Source: Schistosoma mansoni (Eukaryota > Platyhelminthes > Trematoda > Strigeidida > Schistosomatidae). Taken from it: a stretch of DNA of 64,000 nt. Below, piece by piece: positions 1-10,801 of the stretch. The stretch is from contig NC_031498.1 of the NCBI RefSeq assembly GCF_000237925.1, positions 5,500,152-5,564,151 on the forward strand, read 5' to 3'. The notes under the pieces are model-generated. The model had not been told where the DNA came from, ran no database searches, and saw only the letters and a list, made by a program, of their open reading frames with translations. The translations under genes and the position numbers were made by a program. The first letter of the stretch is position 1. Each line of letters starts with the position of its first letter.

Positions 1-197
1 GACAACAAGTCAACGGCCGTTTGTCACAATCAATGTCATAGAATTTTCTTTTACATAAGGTATATATTTACAATATTCAGTCTATTAAATTTATTTACAT
101 CCTTTCTACAATATACTAATGTGTCTTCAATATATCTTCTAACTAAACCCTTTCATGTAAATAATTTAAACCCATTATGTAATTATGATTTTAAATA

Positions 198-725
198 TCA
201 CAGGTTGTAAACAGGCTCCCAAATGCCCTGGTACAGCCGAGAGTCCGCTCTTCCTCTCAAAATTCTCTCACATGGCCACGCGTATATAGCCTCTGTCAGG
301 GAAGTCCTACTCACTGCCTTCTCGTGGCGCGAGTGTTGTTCACAAAATTGAGAGGACGAAATACGAATGTCCGGCGCTTTAACCGGGTTGGTAGATGTGT
401 AGGATCCACCTAGAGGAGTTGGAAAACCCTGATTCCGAACCAATGGTGCACATGGGCTCCAGTATCCTGAGGGAACAAATGGCGTATGAATCAATCGTTG
501 GTCATCGGCTGCCATGGGGCTGCATCCCCTCACGATGCTCCACTGCCTTATGGATCAGACCTTTAGGTCAAAGGCTCCGAATGTGGCCCCCTAAGAAAAC
601 CACCTGCTTAGGTATGGGCACCCGGGCAGTATTACAGCCCTCACACAAATCAAATGGGATTTGCGTGGTGCATATATATCTGGTGCACCTTTGTACCAAT
701 ATTTACGTGTTTAAATAAAATAAAA
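198..725 (+). repeat. Interspersed ~500 bp repeat, copy 1
   Basis: This stretch is repeated in diverged form at about 1690-2195, in the same orientation. Shared blocks include agggaagtcctactca, attgagaggacga, gcacccgggcagtatt and a terminal gtgtttaaataaa. The A-rich end with AATAAA suggests a retroposed 3' tail, so the insert probably reads on the plus strand. Open frames of 107-111 codons cross it on both strands but match no protein I recognise and are not kept in copy 2. I see no terminal inverted repeats. The family is unknown to me. Confidence 0.7.
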
Positions 726-1689
726 AATAAATTTTAAGCAGCTGATGAGAACCAAAATAAATTCATGCTATTCTGCTAGATTCTTTGTCCTTGCTCTTTT
801 CAGAATTGACTTTAGTTGTTACAATGACTGCCAACGGTGCACGATTTTCAGAAGGTAAAACGAAGTTGCGGCAACAGTTTATTCTAAGTACATATTAAAA
901 CAAACGACTAACAGGAGCAGAACGAGACAAATCAATGAATGCAGCTCGACAAGCAGATGTGTGGACATGAGAGTGAATTATCAAGAGATGTAAATAACCA
1001 ACATTTAGGCTACTAATTGAATAGGCTGATGGTTGATCGAAAGTACTTCTTTGTATTAGGATATATATAGGTGACATTTTAGATTAAATTAACAGTCTGC
1101 TAAATAGGTTAGGTGAAGGGCTTTATAAACTGACACACAACCGCATATGAGGATAAAGGTACATGTTGGATAAAAGCTACTTACTTACTGCATCCATCTC
1201 TTAGTCTTCTTTATCTCAAGATCAAAGTTTAAGTAACACAGAAATTCACCTAGTTACCGCATATAGACTGGGACAAATGTTCATTACTAAAATCAAACAA
1301 ACTCTTTTACCAGGTACTTGAATATGAGTTATTTTGATTGTGGGGACTAATGGTACTACACGATTGCCTAAAAAGTAGTCGAATGCTTTCAGCGCTGGGG
1401 CCACCGCTCCACAAATGTGCGTTGGCTTAAGTTGTCAATGACATCAATACGGCACGGAGAAATTAACGTAACGAACTGAAACAACTGTAATACCAATGAT
1501 AGTGAGAAAGATCAAACCTTGGGAATATGGTTCGAGGAAATAAAATGAAAAGACATGCATGAAAGAATATTAAAAGTCAATATCTAGAGGAAGAAGAAGA
1601 GAGAGTGAAATCTGAGCCATTGATTACAGTTATCGCGCGAATCCTACTAGGTAGTTTACATGTGCATGGGATTTGTACTAACTGATGAT

Positions 1690-2195
1690 TCATCCGTACT
1701 TGTCTTAACCCCAAAATGCCGTGGTACGGCTGAGGGTGGGACGAGTCCACTCTCTGTTTTGAAATGCTCTCACATGGCTACACGTATACAACCACTGCCA
1801 GGGAAGTCCTACTCAGTGCCTTCTTCAGGCGGGGATATTGTTAACGAAATTGAGAGGACGAAAAGCAAATGTCTGGCGCTTTAACTGGGTCGGTGGATAT
1901 GAAGGATCTACGCAAGGGAGTTAGAAAACCCCGACTCCAAACCAGTGGTGAATATAGGCTCCAGGATCCTGAAGGACCAAATGGCGTGTGAACCTACTGT
2001 TGATCACCGGATTCCAAGGGACTGAATCACCTAACATCACTTCACTGCTTTGTGGATTAGACCTCCAGTTCAAAAGCTCGGGGAGTCGTCCTCTAAGAGA
2101 ACCACCTGCTTCGAATTGGGCACCCGGGCAGTATTCCAGACCTGATACAAACCACTCGATTTGTGTGGCGCATATATATTTGGTGTTTAAATAAA
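1690..2195 (+). repeat. Interspersed ~500 bp repeat, copy 2
   Basis: Second, diverged copy of the repeat at 198-725, same orientation and about 1.5 kb away. It begins near ccccaaaatgccgtggtac and ends at gtgtttaaataaata. It lies just downstream of the possible last exon of the kinesin gene (2331-2552, minus strand), so it is probably outside or at the very edge of that transcript. Confidence 0.7.
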
Positions 2196-2214
2196 TAGAT
2201 AACTTGATGATGTG

Positions 2215-2220
2215 TTTATT
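2215..2220 (-). terminator. Possible poly(A) signal for the 2331-2552 exon
   Basis: AATAAA on the minus strand (TTTATT on plus) about 110 bases after the TGA at 2331-2333. The distance and orientation suit a short 3' UTR, but the motif is common in AT-rich DNA. Confidence 0.4.
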
Positions 2221-2330
2221 ACGAATTCCATATATAATACGTCCAGATATGGTTATCTAGTTCTACCCACCTTAAATTGCACTATTTCGGGAATTATTAG
2301 TTAACAAATCAATTTGAATACTTCTAATAA

Positions 2331-2552
2331 TCATAATTTGCTAACACGGATGAGTCCAGAAGTTGGGGGCTTCATGGACTGACCCAACACCTCGGATGGA
2401 TCGTCCTTAGATTTTTCCCGAATTAATCCTATATCACCCAACATTCCAAGTCGAGGTGTGTGGCACGACTGCGTAATGAGCTGACTATTCTCAGCTCCAA
2501 CTTCAATACGATAAATGAGACTGTCTGTATCGTTTTCTCCCTTGCCGGGTAG
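2331..2552 (-). CDS. Possible last exon of the kinesin-5 gene
   Basis: An open stretch of 73 codons plus TGA follows a strong acceptor (pyrimidine run ttctctctctag, minus strand). The residues have coding composition and no repeats: it starts LPGKGENDTDSLIYRIEV and ends TSGLIRVSKL. It lies on the same strand as, and downstream of, the kinesin exons, and the frame starts in phase 0 while exon 3322-3466 ends in phase 0, so direct splicing would be legal. A full kinesin-5 needs several hundred more stalk and tail residues, which I cannot find between 2552 and 3322, so either exons are missing, the product is short, or this belongs to another gene. I see no clear BimC box. Seen: ORF and acceptor. 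Inferred: membership in the kinesin gene. Confidence 0.45.
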   Translation of the reverse strand, partial: LPGKGENDTDSLIYRIEVGAENSQLITQSCHTPRLGMLGDIGLIREKSKDDPSEVLGQSMKPPTSGLIRVSKL

Positions 2553-3321
2553 CTAGAGAGAGAAGTCCAAGTTTATACAGATGTTCTTCTTGATAGAATC
2601 ACGAATAATTAATTTACATTTGCATTAATTCGATTACTCAATGAATACTGGTTGCAGAAATTTACCAAGCTAAGGAATTATCATTGGACACAAAATTACA
2701 ATGAATTAGCCAACGTAAAGAAAAATGCACTGGAAATCAGTTTACTAACTTCATGCTGAGTAGCTGATACAAGTGTACACATTTAAAATCAGTGAACAAA
2801 ATCCATTCTAAACTAATACAATGGAAATATGTTGAAGGATAACCACACGAAAATCGTTTCAAGTTAGTATAAAATCCTTAGATTTGTTTTCTTCCACACA
2901 CATTGGGATGTCACTAAGCCAACAGGTTAAAGGATGTAATACACCCCAGCTACTGTCGATGAAGGTTCGTAACCTCATTACTAAATTCGCTATACTGGCT
3001 TCATAATTAAACCTAATTCTCAGTATTTCTACCACAGTTGTTCCAAAATACACCAGATTATATGTCTTTTACTTTCGTACGCCATGTTATAGAGTCATAA
3101 AATAATACAGAGCAGACTGCTGCTCAATGCACCCGCTTTTTGGCTAGCAGACGAACATCTTACCTACATCATAAGTGATGCAAGATGCCAAAAGCTTTTT
3201 GAATACGTGTCAATGTTTCGTTAGGACCCAACTCACCAGGGTTGATAAGACTTTCACGATAAATGAAGGAATTCACACAGCAATTATTAATCTACTGGTC
3301 CGCAAAAACAAAAAAACTCAC

Positions 3322-3466
3322 TAAATCTTTTACATAAGCAATTAACTCATTTTCCACTTCTTCCTTACGCATCCGAGTTTCACTGAGTTCTTCCTGAGTA
3401 ACAGTAAATAATTCTTGAACTTGAGCGATTTCCTCTTCCAAAATTTCTCGTCTTTCTTCAAGTTCA
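3322..3466 (-). CDS. KIF11: Kinesin-5 exon 7 (coiled coil)
   Basis: Encodes [20 protein letters not shown] then [20 protein letters not shown], a clear heptad-rich coiled coil, ending KDL at donor gtgagt. The leading single base completes a codon split with exon 6. The intron before it (3467-5403) contains the repeat at 4866-5225. Confidence 0.85.
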
Positions 3467-6400
3467 CTAAAATGTCAGACATTCGAAATATCAAGAAAAT
3501 GAGGACTGACAACACATACACAGTTTGATATCTACTCAAAGCGATAAGGACTAGACAGTTGTGTCAAAATGTCACTCTGTATCCAGAAATCACAGATAGT
3601 AAATATCAATTCAGTGTTTTAAATTTATTTTGTAGTTTTTTTATTCAACCAAAGGCAACCTAATGGAATGAGAAATATTAAACATAACAGGGAGTAGGGA
3701 TGATTCGTCGATAGTAGCTGGTTACAGTGACATACGGATCAAACTTGTACGCCCTAACAACTAATCAGCACTTGATTTCCCAGATCATATTATACTAAAC
3801 GGATCATTTGAAAAATAATATGATTAAAAGCAACAAATCCTAGGTTCAAGGATGAATCCATTTTACCTACCAAACCAGGATGTACAGGTAGTAAGGTGTT
3901 TTGCAGATGACCAGTATCCCCAACGTTGCAGGCTTTTTATACACAAAGTAGTGACTTTATAAATACCAGTCTTTTAGCTTACTCATATCCTATGTCAGTG
4001 GTAATGCCGAAAAAGCGTGAACTTAGCATTTCGAAACCAAACACAAAAATCCAGAAAATGAATGGTATTAAATAGTTCTCAACTCTGCGATTACTTAAGT
4101 GACTTCTGAAATTTCTTAAAAAACGCCTTTCATAATGCGAGCAACCTGTAGGTATCACTGGTCAAAGGGAAATGTGGGCGTTAGAACGATATTGATTGGA
4201 TAAAAGCACGTTCCGTCCAGGATTGTATTGAAGCACGCTGATTGGCCACTCAGTAATCAATCAGGACTAGCGGATAACTGGAGAAAACTAGAATCTTCTC
4301 GTGTGAAATTATAAATCTACTTTTGTCACTGTGATTCTTACTCCTATTTAACCTAGTTTATTTGAAATATAATTACGTTTCTATTTAACCGTGTTCTGAT
4401 ATGGGGACTAGTCGGGTGAAGTAGTGTCCGAAGAACACTGAGTAATAAGAGAGATCTCAATAATAGGTCATTCTGTTCATTATTAATTAATTCACCAAGT
4501 ACTTGGGTGTGAGCCACATTTTAGGTGTGACAGCTAGTGAAACAGACCGAAGTAGGCAGAGTGGACTTCGATTTATTTAAACATTTTACCACCGCTCATT
4601 TTAGTCACCAATATTTCTTTATATTCTTGTAACCAGGTATTTCAGCTAAAGGCTAGAAAATTATTTTATAACTATTTCTTACTTCTTTTGTCGGTTAACT
4701 TTCAATGCAGTCTAAACTGATGTTAATTTTAGGATTAGTGTTTAAGCCTACCTAGTCATTAAAAGAAATAAAGTGAAACACGATATAATTTATTCAGTCG
4801 AATGTAATTTAATTGACTGTTAGCTGTAATTAGGCGACAATTATGAATGACGAGATTAAGTAGCAGTGACTAAGGGCAGTCCCACTCGGTCTTCTCGTGC
4901 GCAATTTTAAATGTGTTGCCTTCGTACTTCAAAAGCTTTACCACCAGAGATGAAAAGGTGGCATTTCCTAACACCGTCCTTCCATTATAAGATAGTGTCG
5001 CTGCAGATGCCGGTTACCTGACGAAAACAACTCACCATCATAACACTCCCATACACTCAGAAAAATGAATTTATCCTTACATTTTAGGTTGTCACTTCTA
5101 GTTTTACCGTTTTCCAACAGACCTGTCTGGAACGGTAGAGTCTAAAGGAACAAATGACCTGCCCAACATAGCTCGATTATGTCGTAACAATAGCCAAGTC
5201 CGACCGTCGCATCAAGATATCGGCTACAGTCGGTTAGGTCTCAACATGCACATAATTAACTGGTTGGTTTGCAGAATGCCAGTAAGTTGGCATATTCTAG
5301 TGATAACCCGTGCCACCAAATCGAGGTACTTCTCAACAATTACGTGAACAGTGTAGTATGAAGCTCCACTAAGCATAACAAACAAATAAACAGATAGATA
5401 TACCATATACGAATTCTTTGTTGGGCGAGTTGAGACTGCAACATCTGATAGTTCTCCTCATTTACGAAAATACCATTTTTCGTTCTTGCAGCTTCAAGGT
5501 CTCGACGTAAACGCTCTAGCTCTTCGTTATAGCCCTTCACCAAATCAGTTTTATTAAGTCTCGCGTTAATTTCAGGTCGGTTCTCAATGTTTTTGGCTCT
5601 GTGAGCATAGTCCAGAGTTGATAAGGTTTCTTCCAAAGAAGTCATAGCAGGGCTTATTGTTGCAATTATTGAGGTTTTGGTACGTCCTCCAAGTGAGTCC
5701 TAAAATAACCGGGAACGGTTAGACATGTATGGCATATGTAGATAGGTTATAAGTACACTTATCACATGCTTTAGTAGATTGTTTGAAGAACTGCTTTTGA
5801 CCTCTTATTCACAAAAAAGATATGGAAATAAACAACCACACAACTGCTTATTTACAGACGGTCACACAAAAAGTGAATCCTCTGTAGCCTAAATAATGCT
5901 CTGGTATGGGCCTATGGAACAACCAATACCGAGTGAAAGAACTATGAATTTAACCTTCCTACAACACAATACTTCACATCATTCATTGACACTGCTTAAC
6001 CTGAAATGGACACAAACCAGAGCAAAAGAGTTAAGCGAAAACTCACAAAACGTTACTTTATCATTTTAGCAGGACTCGATAGTGACATTATCGAGTATCA
6101 ATGATGGGCATATGGACTTTTGGATTGCATATTCTGGCTACAAAAATTATATTTTGTGAAGAAACCGTTTATGGGGTATATACATAAAACAAACCCAGAG
6201 ACGTCGAAAACCTAAAGTGCTTAAATAGATATCCTTGTACATACTGATGACTCACTGCTACACACAAGGTTTATCTGTAACTTTTCCCAACCATCTACAC
6301 AAAAAGTTACATTATGATTTTTAACTGGTAAACAAATTTGAAAACAATGAAGTTGTTGGTTACCTGTAGCAAGCGTGTAAGTTTACTTTCGCGATATGGT

Positions 6401-7407
6401 ACATGGGGAGCATGTTCCACAAGTGACGTTATTACACGACCCAGAGTTAGTAAACTTTGATTGATCGACCCGGCTTCACGTGCTCGCTTTTCAACAGCAC
6501 CTGACCTCCCAACATTCTCACTGCCGGCAAGGTCTACTAAGTGCAATTTTCCAATACGCAGTAATTCTTCGCTGGTAATTGCGTTTATCTCTTTTATATG
6601 GACAGTAACTGTGAAAATAGAGTGCGAGCGACTAAGACACTAACCACGATCTCTAATTTAATTCCCTTCCTCAAAGAGTACAAGCAGTTTGACGCCTAGC
6701 GATTCCCCGCTCAATAACACTGTAAACGTCATCCTTGTCCAAACCACTACTTCCCGAAGGCCTTTTACAATAACCGAACCTTTACGGTTTACGTCATCGT
6801 ATATTGTTAAACGTGTGACATCCTCAGTGGCAGACAGAAGGTCGAATAACTCTTCATTATAAACTTCGAGGAAAGAGACGCGAACAGAAAAGTCAGAACC
6901 CTGGAGGATCATTACTTTCGTTAAGGACAACATACATTTGATTGTAGAGTCTCGAACAAGTGACTTAGAACGCGAGGAATAATCCCTGCAAGTGGATCCG
7001 TTTCCCACTCATAACGAAGCTTGTCAGACCTTTCACCAGTCATCGTAAATGTTTTACCACTACCTGTTTGACCATAACTGTAAAAGTTAATTAGATATAC
7101 TGAAGTTTACGCAAAAATTGTGCAATTATAGCCCATAATTATTTCCTCTATCATTGGAGCAACCATACTTTTGTAGACGTCGATTTGTTTGGAGTATTGA
7201 TTGAAGACATGATCAAAGGTGAAAACCTTTGACATACTTTTATCCCTCACTGTCACTTTTTCCCGGCTACACTCCACACATGATCGCACGCCCTTCTCCA
7301 GCTCCTGCTTATTGGTAGGCCTGACCAGAATCGATATATGAAATGTATGAGACATACCGACAACGAACCGCTACACGAATATTTTGTTGGCACTCTCGAT
7401 TCGACAT
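3322..7407 (-). CDS. KIF11: Kinesin-5 (Eg5/KIF11-type mitotic motor), N-terminal part
   Basis: Plus-end-directed, bipolar mitotic kinesin family. Exons, in transcript order, are 7407-7358, 7320-7111, 7077-6936, 6900 to about 6675, 6639-6364, 5699-5404 and 3466-3322. The start ATG (7405-7407) gives [17 protein letters not shown], the first motor strand. Then come the P-loop GQTGSGKT, the kinesin-5-like [18 protein letters not shown], switch [69 protein letters not shown] at the neck linker, and a coiled coil beginning [18 protein letters not shown]. The first three introns are 33-37 bp. The motor exon near 6.7 kb shows one apparent frameshift, and the NxxSSRSHS switch I is not readable there. 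The stalk and tail are incomplete in this window; see 2331-2552. Family assignment is firm; the subfamily rests on the neck-linker and loop sequences. Confidence 0.88.
4866..5225. repeat. Decayed copy of a ~430 bp repeat family
   Basis: Resembles the stretches at 24030-24445 and 52796-53240: shared pieces include acttcaaaagctttaccacc, cctgtctgga, tatagctcgatt and caagtccgacc. It is the most diverged of the three and lies in a kinesin intron. Confidence 0.6.
5404..5699 (-). CDS. KIF11: Kinesin-5 exon 6 (motor end, neck)
   Basis: Starts [20 protein letters not shown], continues [20 protein letters not shown] (motor end and neck linker) and [20 protein letters not shown], the first stalk helix. 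It is 296 bp long with two trailing bases that fit the next exon. The ENRPE(I)N neck linker supports kinesin-5. Confidence 0.9.
6364..6639 (-). CDS. KIF11: Kinesin-5 exon 5 (switch II)
   Basis: Encodes [20 protein letters not shown], then [40 protein letters not shown] and [12 protein letters not shown], ending at donor gtaacc. DLAGSE is the switch II loop. The left part of switch I (SRSH) is here, but the preceding residues are not clear. Confidence 0.9.
6675..6900 (-). CDS. KIF11: Kinesin-5 exon 4, frame disturbed
   Basis: Follows a 35 bp intron (6901-6935). Reads [20 protein letters not shown] and [20 protein letters not shown] in frame, then the expected [20 protein letters not shown] appears in another frame. 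A one-base indel near 6737 would explain this. Beyond it, the switch I motif NxxSSRSHS cannot be read continuously up to the next exon, so the 3' boundary here is approximate. Either assembly error, a damaged allele or an odd splice could cause this. Confidence 0.75.
6936..7077 (-). CDS. KIF11: Kinesin-5 exon 3 (P-loop)
   Basis: Follows a 33 bp intron. Encodes [20 protein letters not shown], the Walker A of kinesins, and continues to [17 protein letters not shown]. It has 47 whole codons after the split Ala codon and ends at donor gtatgt. Confidence 0.92.
7111..7320 (-). CDS. KIF11: Kinesin-5 exon 2
   Basis: Follows a 37 bp intron (7321-7357). Encodes [17 protein letters not shown] through [17 protein letters not shown] to GYNCTIFA, where the P-loop begins in the next exon. 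It is 210 bp long, with one leading and two trailing bases fitting the neighbouring exons. Confidence 0.9.
7358..7407 (-). CDS. KIF11: Kinesin-5 exon 1 (start codon)
   Basis: Encodes [16 protein letters not shown] plus two bases of the next Arg codon, then donor gtatgt. The RVAVRCRP strand, completed by the next exon, is the first beta strand of the kinesin motor. This makes the ATG at 7405-7407 a natural start with a very short N-terminal extension. Confidence 0.88.
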
Positions 7408-10352
7408 CACTTTGAAACGAAACTGGCGCTTCAGACAGGTAAGGTTTTAGTTGATACGGTCAAACATTTCAAACAACAAACTTCAGACTTTGAAAACTAG
7501 AATCAAATGAGTATTATTATCTGTGATCTGATTTTTAATAGTGAAAGATAGGGTTTGGATACGGAGTTATATGATTTTCGTCATATTACTCACTAGAAAC
7601 TGTGTGGCGAAAACAAATTAGATAATAATAGGAATAACAAGTTGTAACACGGCAAGTTTAGTGCAGACATTTTAAATTCACAGTACTGTAAGATAATTCT
7701 GACAAGTGTTATCTGACAGAACATGTGAATGTCAAGTGAAGTGCTTCAATTCTATTGATTAACTTTGGTCATTTTTCCGACTGATTCAAATGTGTAGTGT
7801 TTTAATCATTTTACCGTTTTTGTCTAGTTGCCTGTCCAGAATCCTATTTTTTGACCAGTTTTCTTTATTATTTCGATCTATAAAAATTTGAGACGTGTTG
7901 ACTTACTGACACTTTGGGCATTTTGGATTCTTTTCAGTGCATATTAGGCCTGTCAAATGTAATCCTTAATGCATGACATCCCAAAGCAAATTCATGTGAG
8001 TCTGATTCCTATTTTGGTATAGATATAATTCAGTCATGAGGTTTTCTGATTCTAGTAATAATCCAATAGTAATATAACATTAGTTAACTAGTATCTATTC
8101 AGTTCTATAGTCCGTTAATACAATCGTAAATTCTAGTTAACTGAAATACTGAAATATGCTTCAAGACTATTTGCATTGGGATGTTAAACTAGTCAGTGAG
8201 TTAGAAATGACAAATATAACAACAACCGCAACTCATTTTCTACGCAAATAAAGTGAACATTAGTCCTTCTCATGAAAGACCCTGCAGAATGTGAAGTTAT
8301 CACTGGACCCGGTAGGGAATCACACAATTTGCCTATTCGAACTGCGAAACATGCTGCAAAAATTTCTGTGACGACTCTTGCTCGTTGTATCCCAATCAAA
8401 TTTCCTTTTAAATTTAGCTAAATACTAAAGGATGTCGCTGATTTGGTGGAGTGAAGAGTATGATGACCGATGTGATACATCAAGATTACACAACACTTAA
8501 TCTTTCCGCATAGTATTGGTTGGTAATTCAGAGGTTTTAGACGGCTTGAGTGTGTTTTATTTCTTAGCTTGGGTATCTCCTTGATCACACTTTTTTGAAT
8601 ACTTTTCAAGGAAATAATATTTTTCGTAAAGTAAGGGAATAAAATAATCAACTCGGTCGAGTGTCCCCAGAAAAACTTGGGAATCTAATACGAACAGAAT
8701 CGTTTTCCTCCAGTGAGATCACCAAGCTACTTCATTTGCCTAACTGGATTATATCAAAGGATTTATCGAGTAAAAAATATGTTGCGATACAGAAAGCACA
8801 GAGTTGTTATAAGATAGTTAGGGAGACTTATCATTAATTCTTTCCATAACCTTTACAACTTCATAGGTCAGGAGAGATCGGTCGGCAGTTGGAGGTTTTC
8901 ACCTCTGTGGGAGTGTAGAAACGAACTCTTTCTGACGAAAGTAACTTACTCTTGTACTAAGCAACTGAGTTAAGGAGTAGAGGTGACAATATAGATCACC
9001 ACATTTTATTTGGACTCAGTCTAAGTTCATCAAAAACAAAGGATTATATGACTTTGGATGCCTCAAAATTGCTCTTCTTTGAGAGTGGTGGTGGATAGGG
9101 CGACAGCATATGGATATGATGGGAAAAATTATTTGAAAGTTCCTTGGCCCTTAGCTTAAGGGTGGCAATGCTTAAGCTCTGTACTATCAGGGATTCCCGA
9201 TCCATAATAAGAAATGTGGTATGCATCTGGTTCTTCAAAAACAATGTATGGCATGTCGATGCCTTTCTTATGCTTTATCAGGCGAAATTGAAAGTTTATT
9301 TTATGAAATCCTGTCTTATAAGTACGTCTATTGTGTAGTGATTTATAGTGCGACCAGTCACATGCAACCTTGGGGAGATGCCATTCATTCCGGCAACATA
9401 CCTATTGCTGATACGTCTTCCATGTGAAAAGCCTAGACGTTTTCGTGTATGAAATTCAAAGTGATGTGTCCGACCAAGAAACAGTAAGAAGGCGTCCTCA
9501 AGATTACATCACTAGTCCATGTCGGAAGATTCTTGTTCGCACTGCAACGTTATGCTCTCGAGGTCTACTCTGGCTGTGTATTTAGCACTGAGATCTTTAC
9601 GTCCAATACAACTTAATAAACCACCACCGATTACCAAACCAGAGTAAATGAGCTTATGAAGACACAGAATGCAAATTTACTTGATAGAGGCTACTAAAAT
9701 AGCTTGTTTAGCTGAAATATCAATTAATATTGTGCAAAATAACGACAGTAACAAATATCGCCTTTGATATATCACAAATGTAAAAATCACCAGACACCAA
9801 GTTTGCTGTGGTCTCGGCCACGAATATAAATATATTAGCACCCGTAGTTGAAGAGTTATTACTACTAAACAAGGCCTATGGTAGCAAAACCTCAGCTTTG
9901 TTGACAAATGCAGCATTCAGAAATTAGTATATGGTGTGAATATAACGGGTAAATCATTCATAGAGATAAAAAATTACTGGAAGACAAGGTTTCTTTGTTC
10001 CAAAGAGTATAACATTAATAAATCGTTAACTTCCCGTAATTGGTTCAGTCCAGCCTATAGCCTTGTCCATTTAGTCTGAAGCGGAAAAGCTGAGATGCGC
10101 TTTCAAATAAGCTTAATCCTGTTATCTAGCATCTGATATCAATATTCAGTTTGAAACCGGTAAACAAAAAAAGCTTAAAGCCCTTAATTCACCACGCAGT
10201 GATATATGTGAAAGTTTCTCGCCTGCAATTTCCCCGACAATCTAAAGTAATGATATTTCCAGGGAAGCAGGAGCTACGGGTCATCTCGCATATACACATG
10301 ATAGACAGAAGTCGAGACCAAACTTCACACTGCTTTCCAGTACACCCTATGT
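7408..10352. other. Upstream of kinesin-5; no gene supported
   Basis: About 2.9 kb before the kinesin start. Open frames of 60-80 codons occur on both strands but show no domain, splice pairing or codon bias I trust. No tandem array or terminal repeat was seen. It presumably holds the kinesin 5' UTR and promoter, which I cannot place. Confidence 0.4.
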
Positions 10353-10356
10353 AACT

Positions 10357-10797
10357 TGTAGTGCCGCGATTCGTTAATCGTTCGTTTCGATAACCGATAT
10401 AATTCTAATCTTAACGGCGCGTAAAATCAGAAGACAAAGGATAGCAGCAACTACGGTTTATTGTCGAATAACTCAGGTCAGAAAGTTAGCAACACCTGAG
10501 CGAATAATAACGAGCGAGTGAACAGGCGAATAAGCGAAGGAAGCGAACGAGGCGGAAATGACATGCAGTGGAGATGGCTGGGAAGCCAACTCGATTTAAG
10601 CAAACGTTAATCAACATTTATAGTCGGACAAAAATGAGTGACAGACATATGATGAATAACATACGAAGTGTACACATATATGCTCATGTTAAAGTATAGC
10701 CAAGGTTAATAAGCGAATAATGAACAAGATCAAAATATAACTCATGACAGGCGAATTGGCTTGGCCAGTAGCTAGGATAAAGTATATGGGCTTAACA
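10357..10797 (-). mobile_element. Probable solo LTR (Gypsy-type, fossil)
   Basis: A 441 bp unit bounded by TGT...ACA and flanked by the 4 bp direct repeat aact (10353-10356 and 10798-10801). Read on the minus strand it has the order of an LTR: a TATA-like actataaat, then AATAAA followed by ccgtagttgctgc, and an end rich in G and C. No internal coding or second LTR is adjacent, so it looks like the remnant of recombination between two LTRs. The family is inferred from its shape, similar to the LTR at 18095-18449, not from homology I can show. Confidence 0.55.
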
Positions 10798-10801
10798 AAC
10801 T

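Noticed and set aside
3168-3291. Extra kinesin exon after a 30 bp intron
   Set aside because: The reading (SLINPG ELGPNETLTRIQKAF) looks coding-like but is not coiled coil and no confident exon ends could be set.
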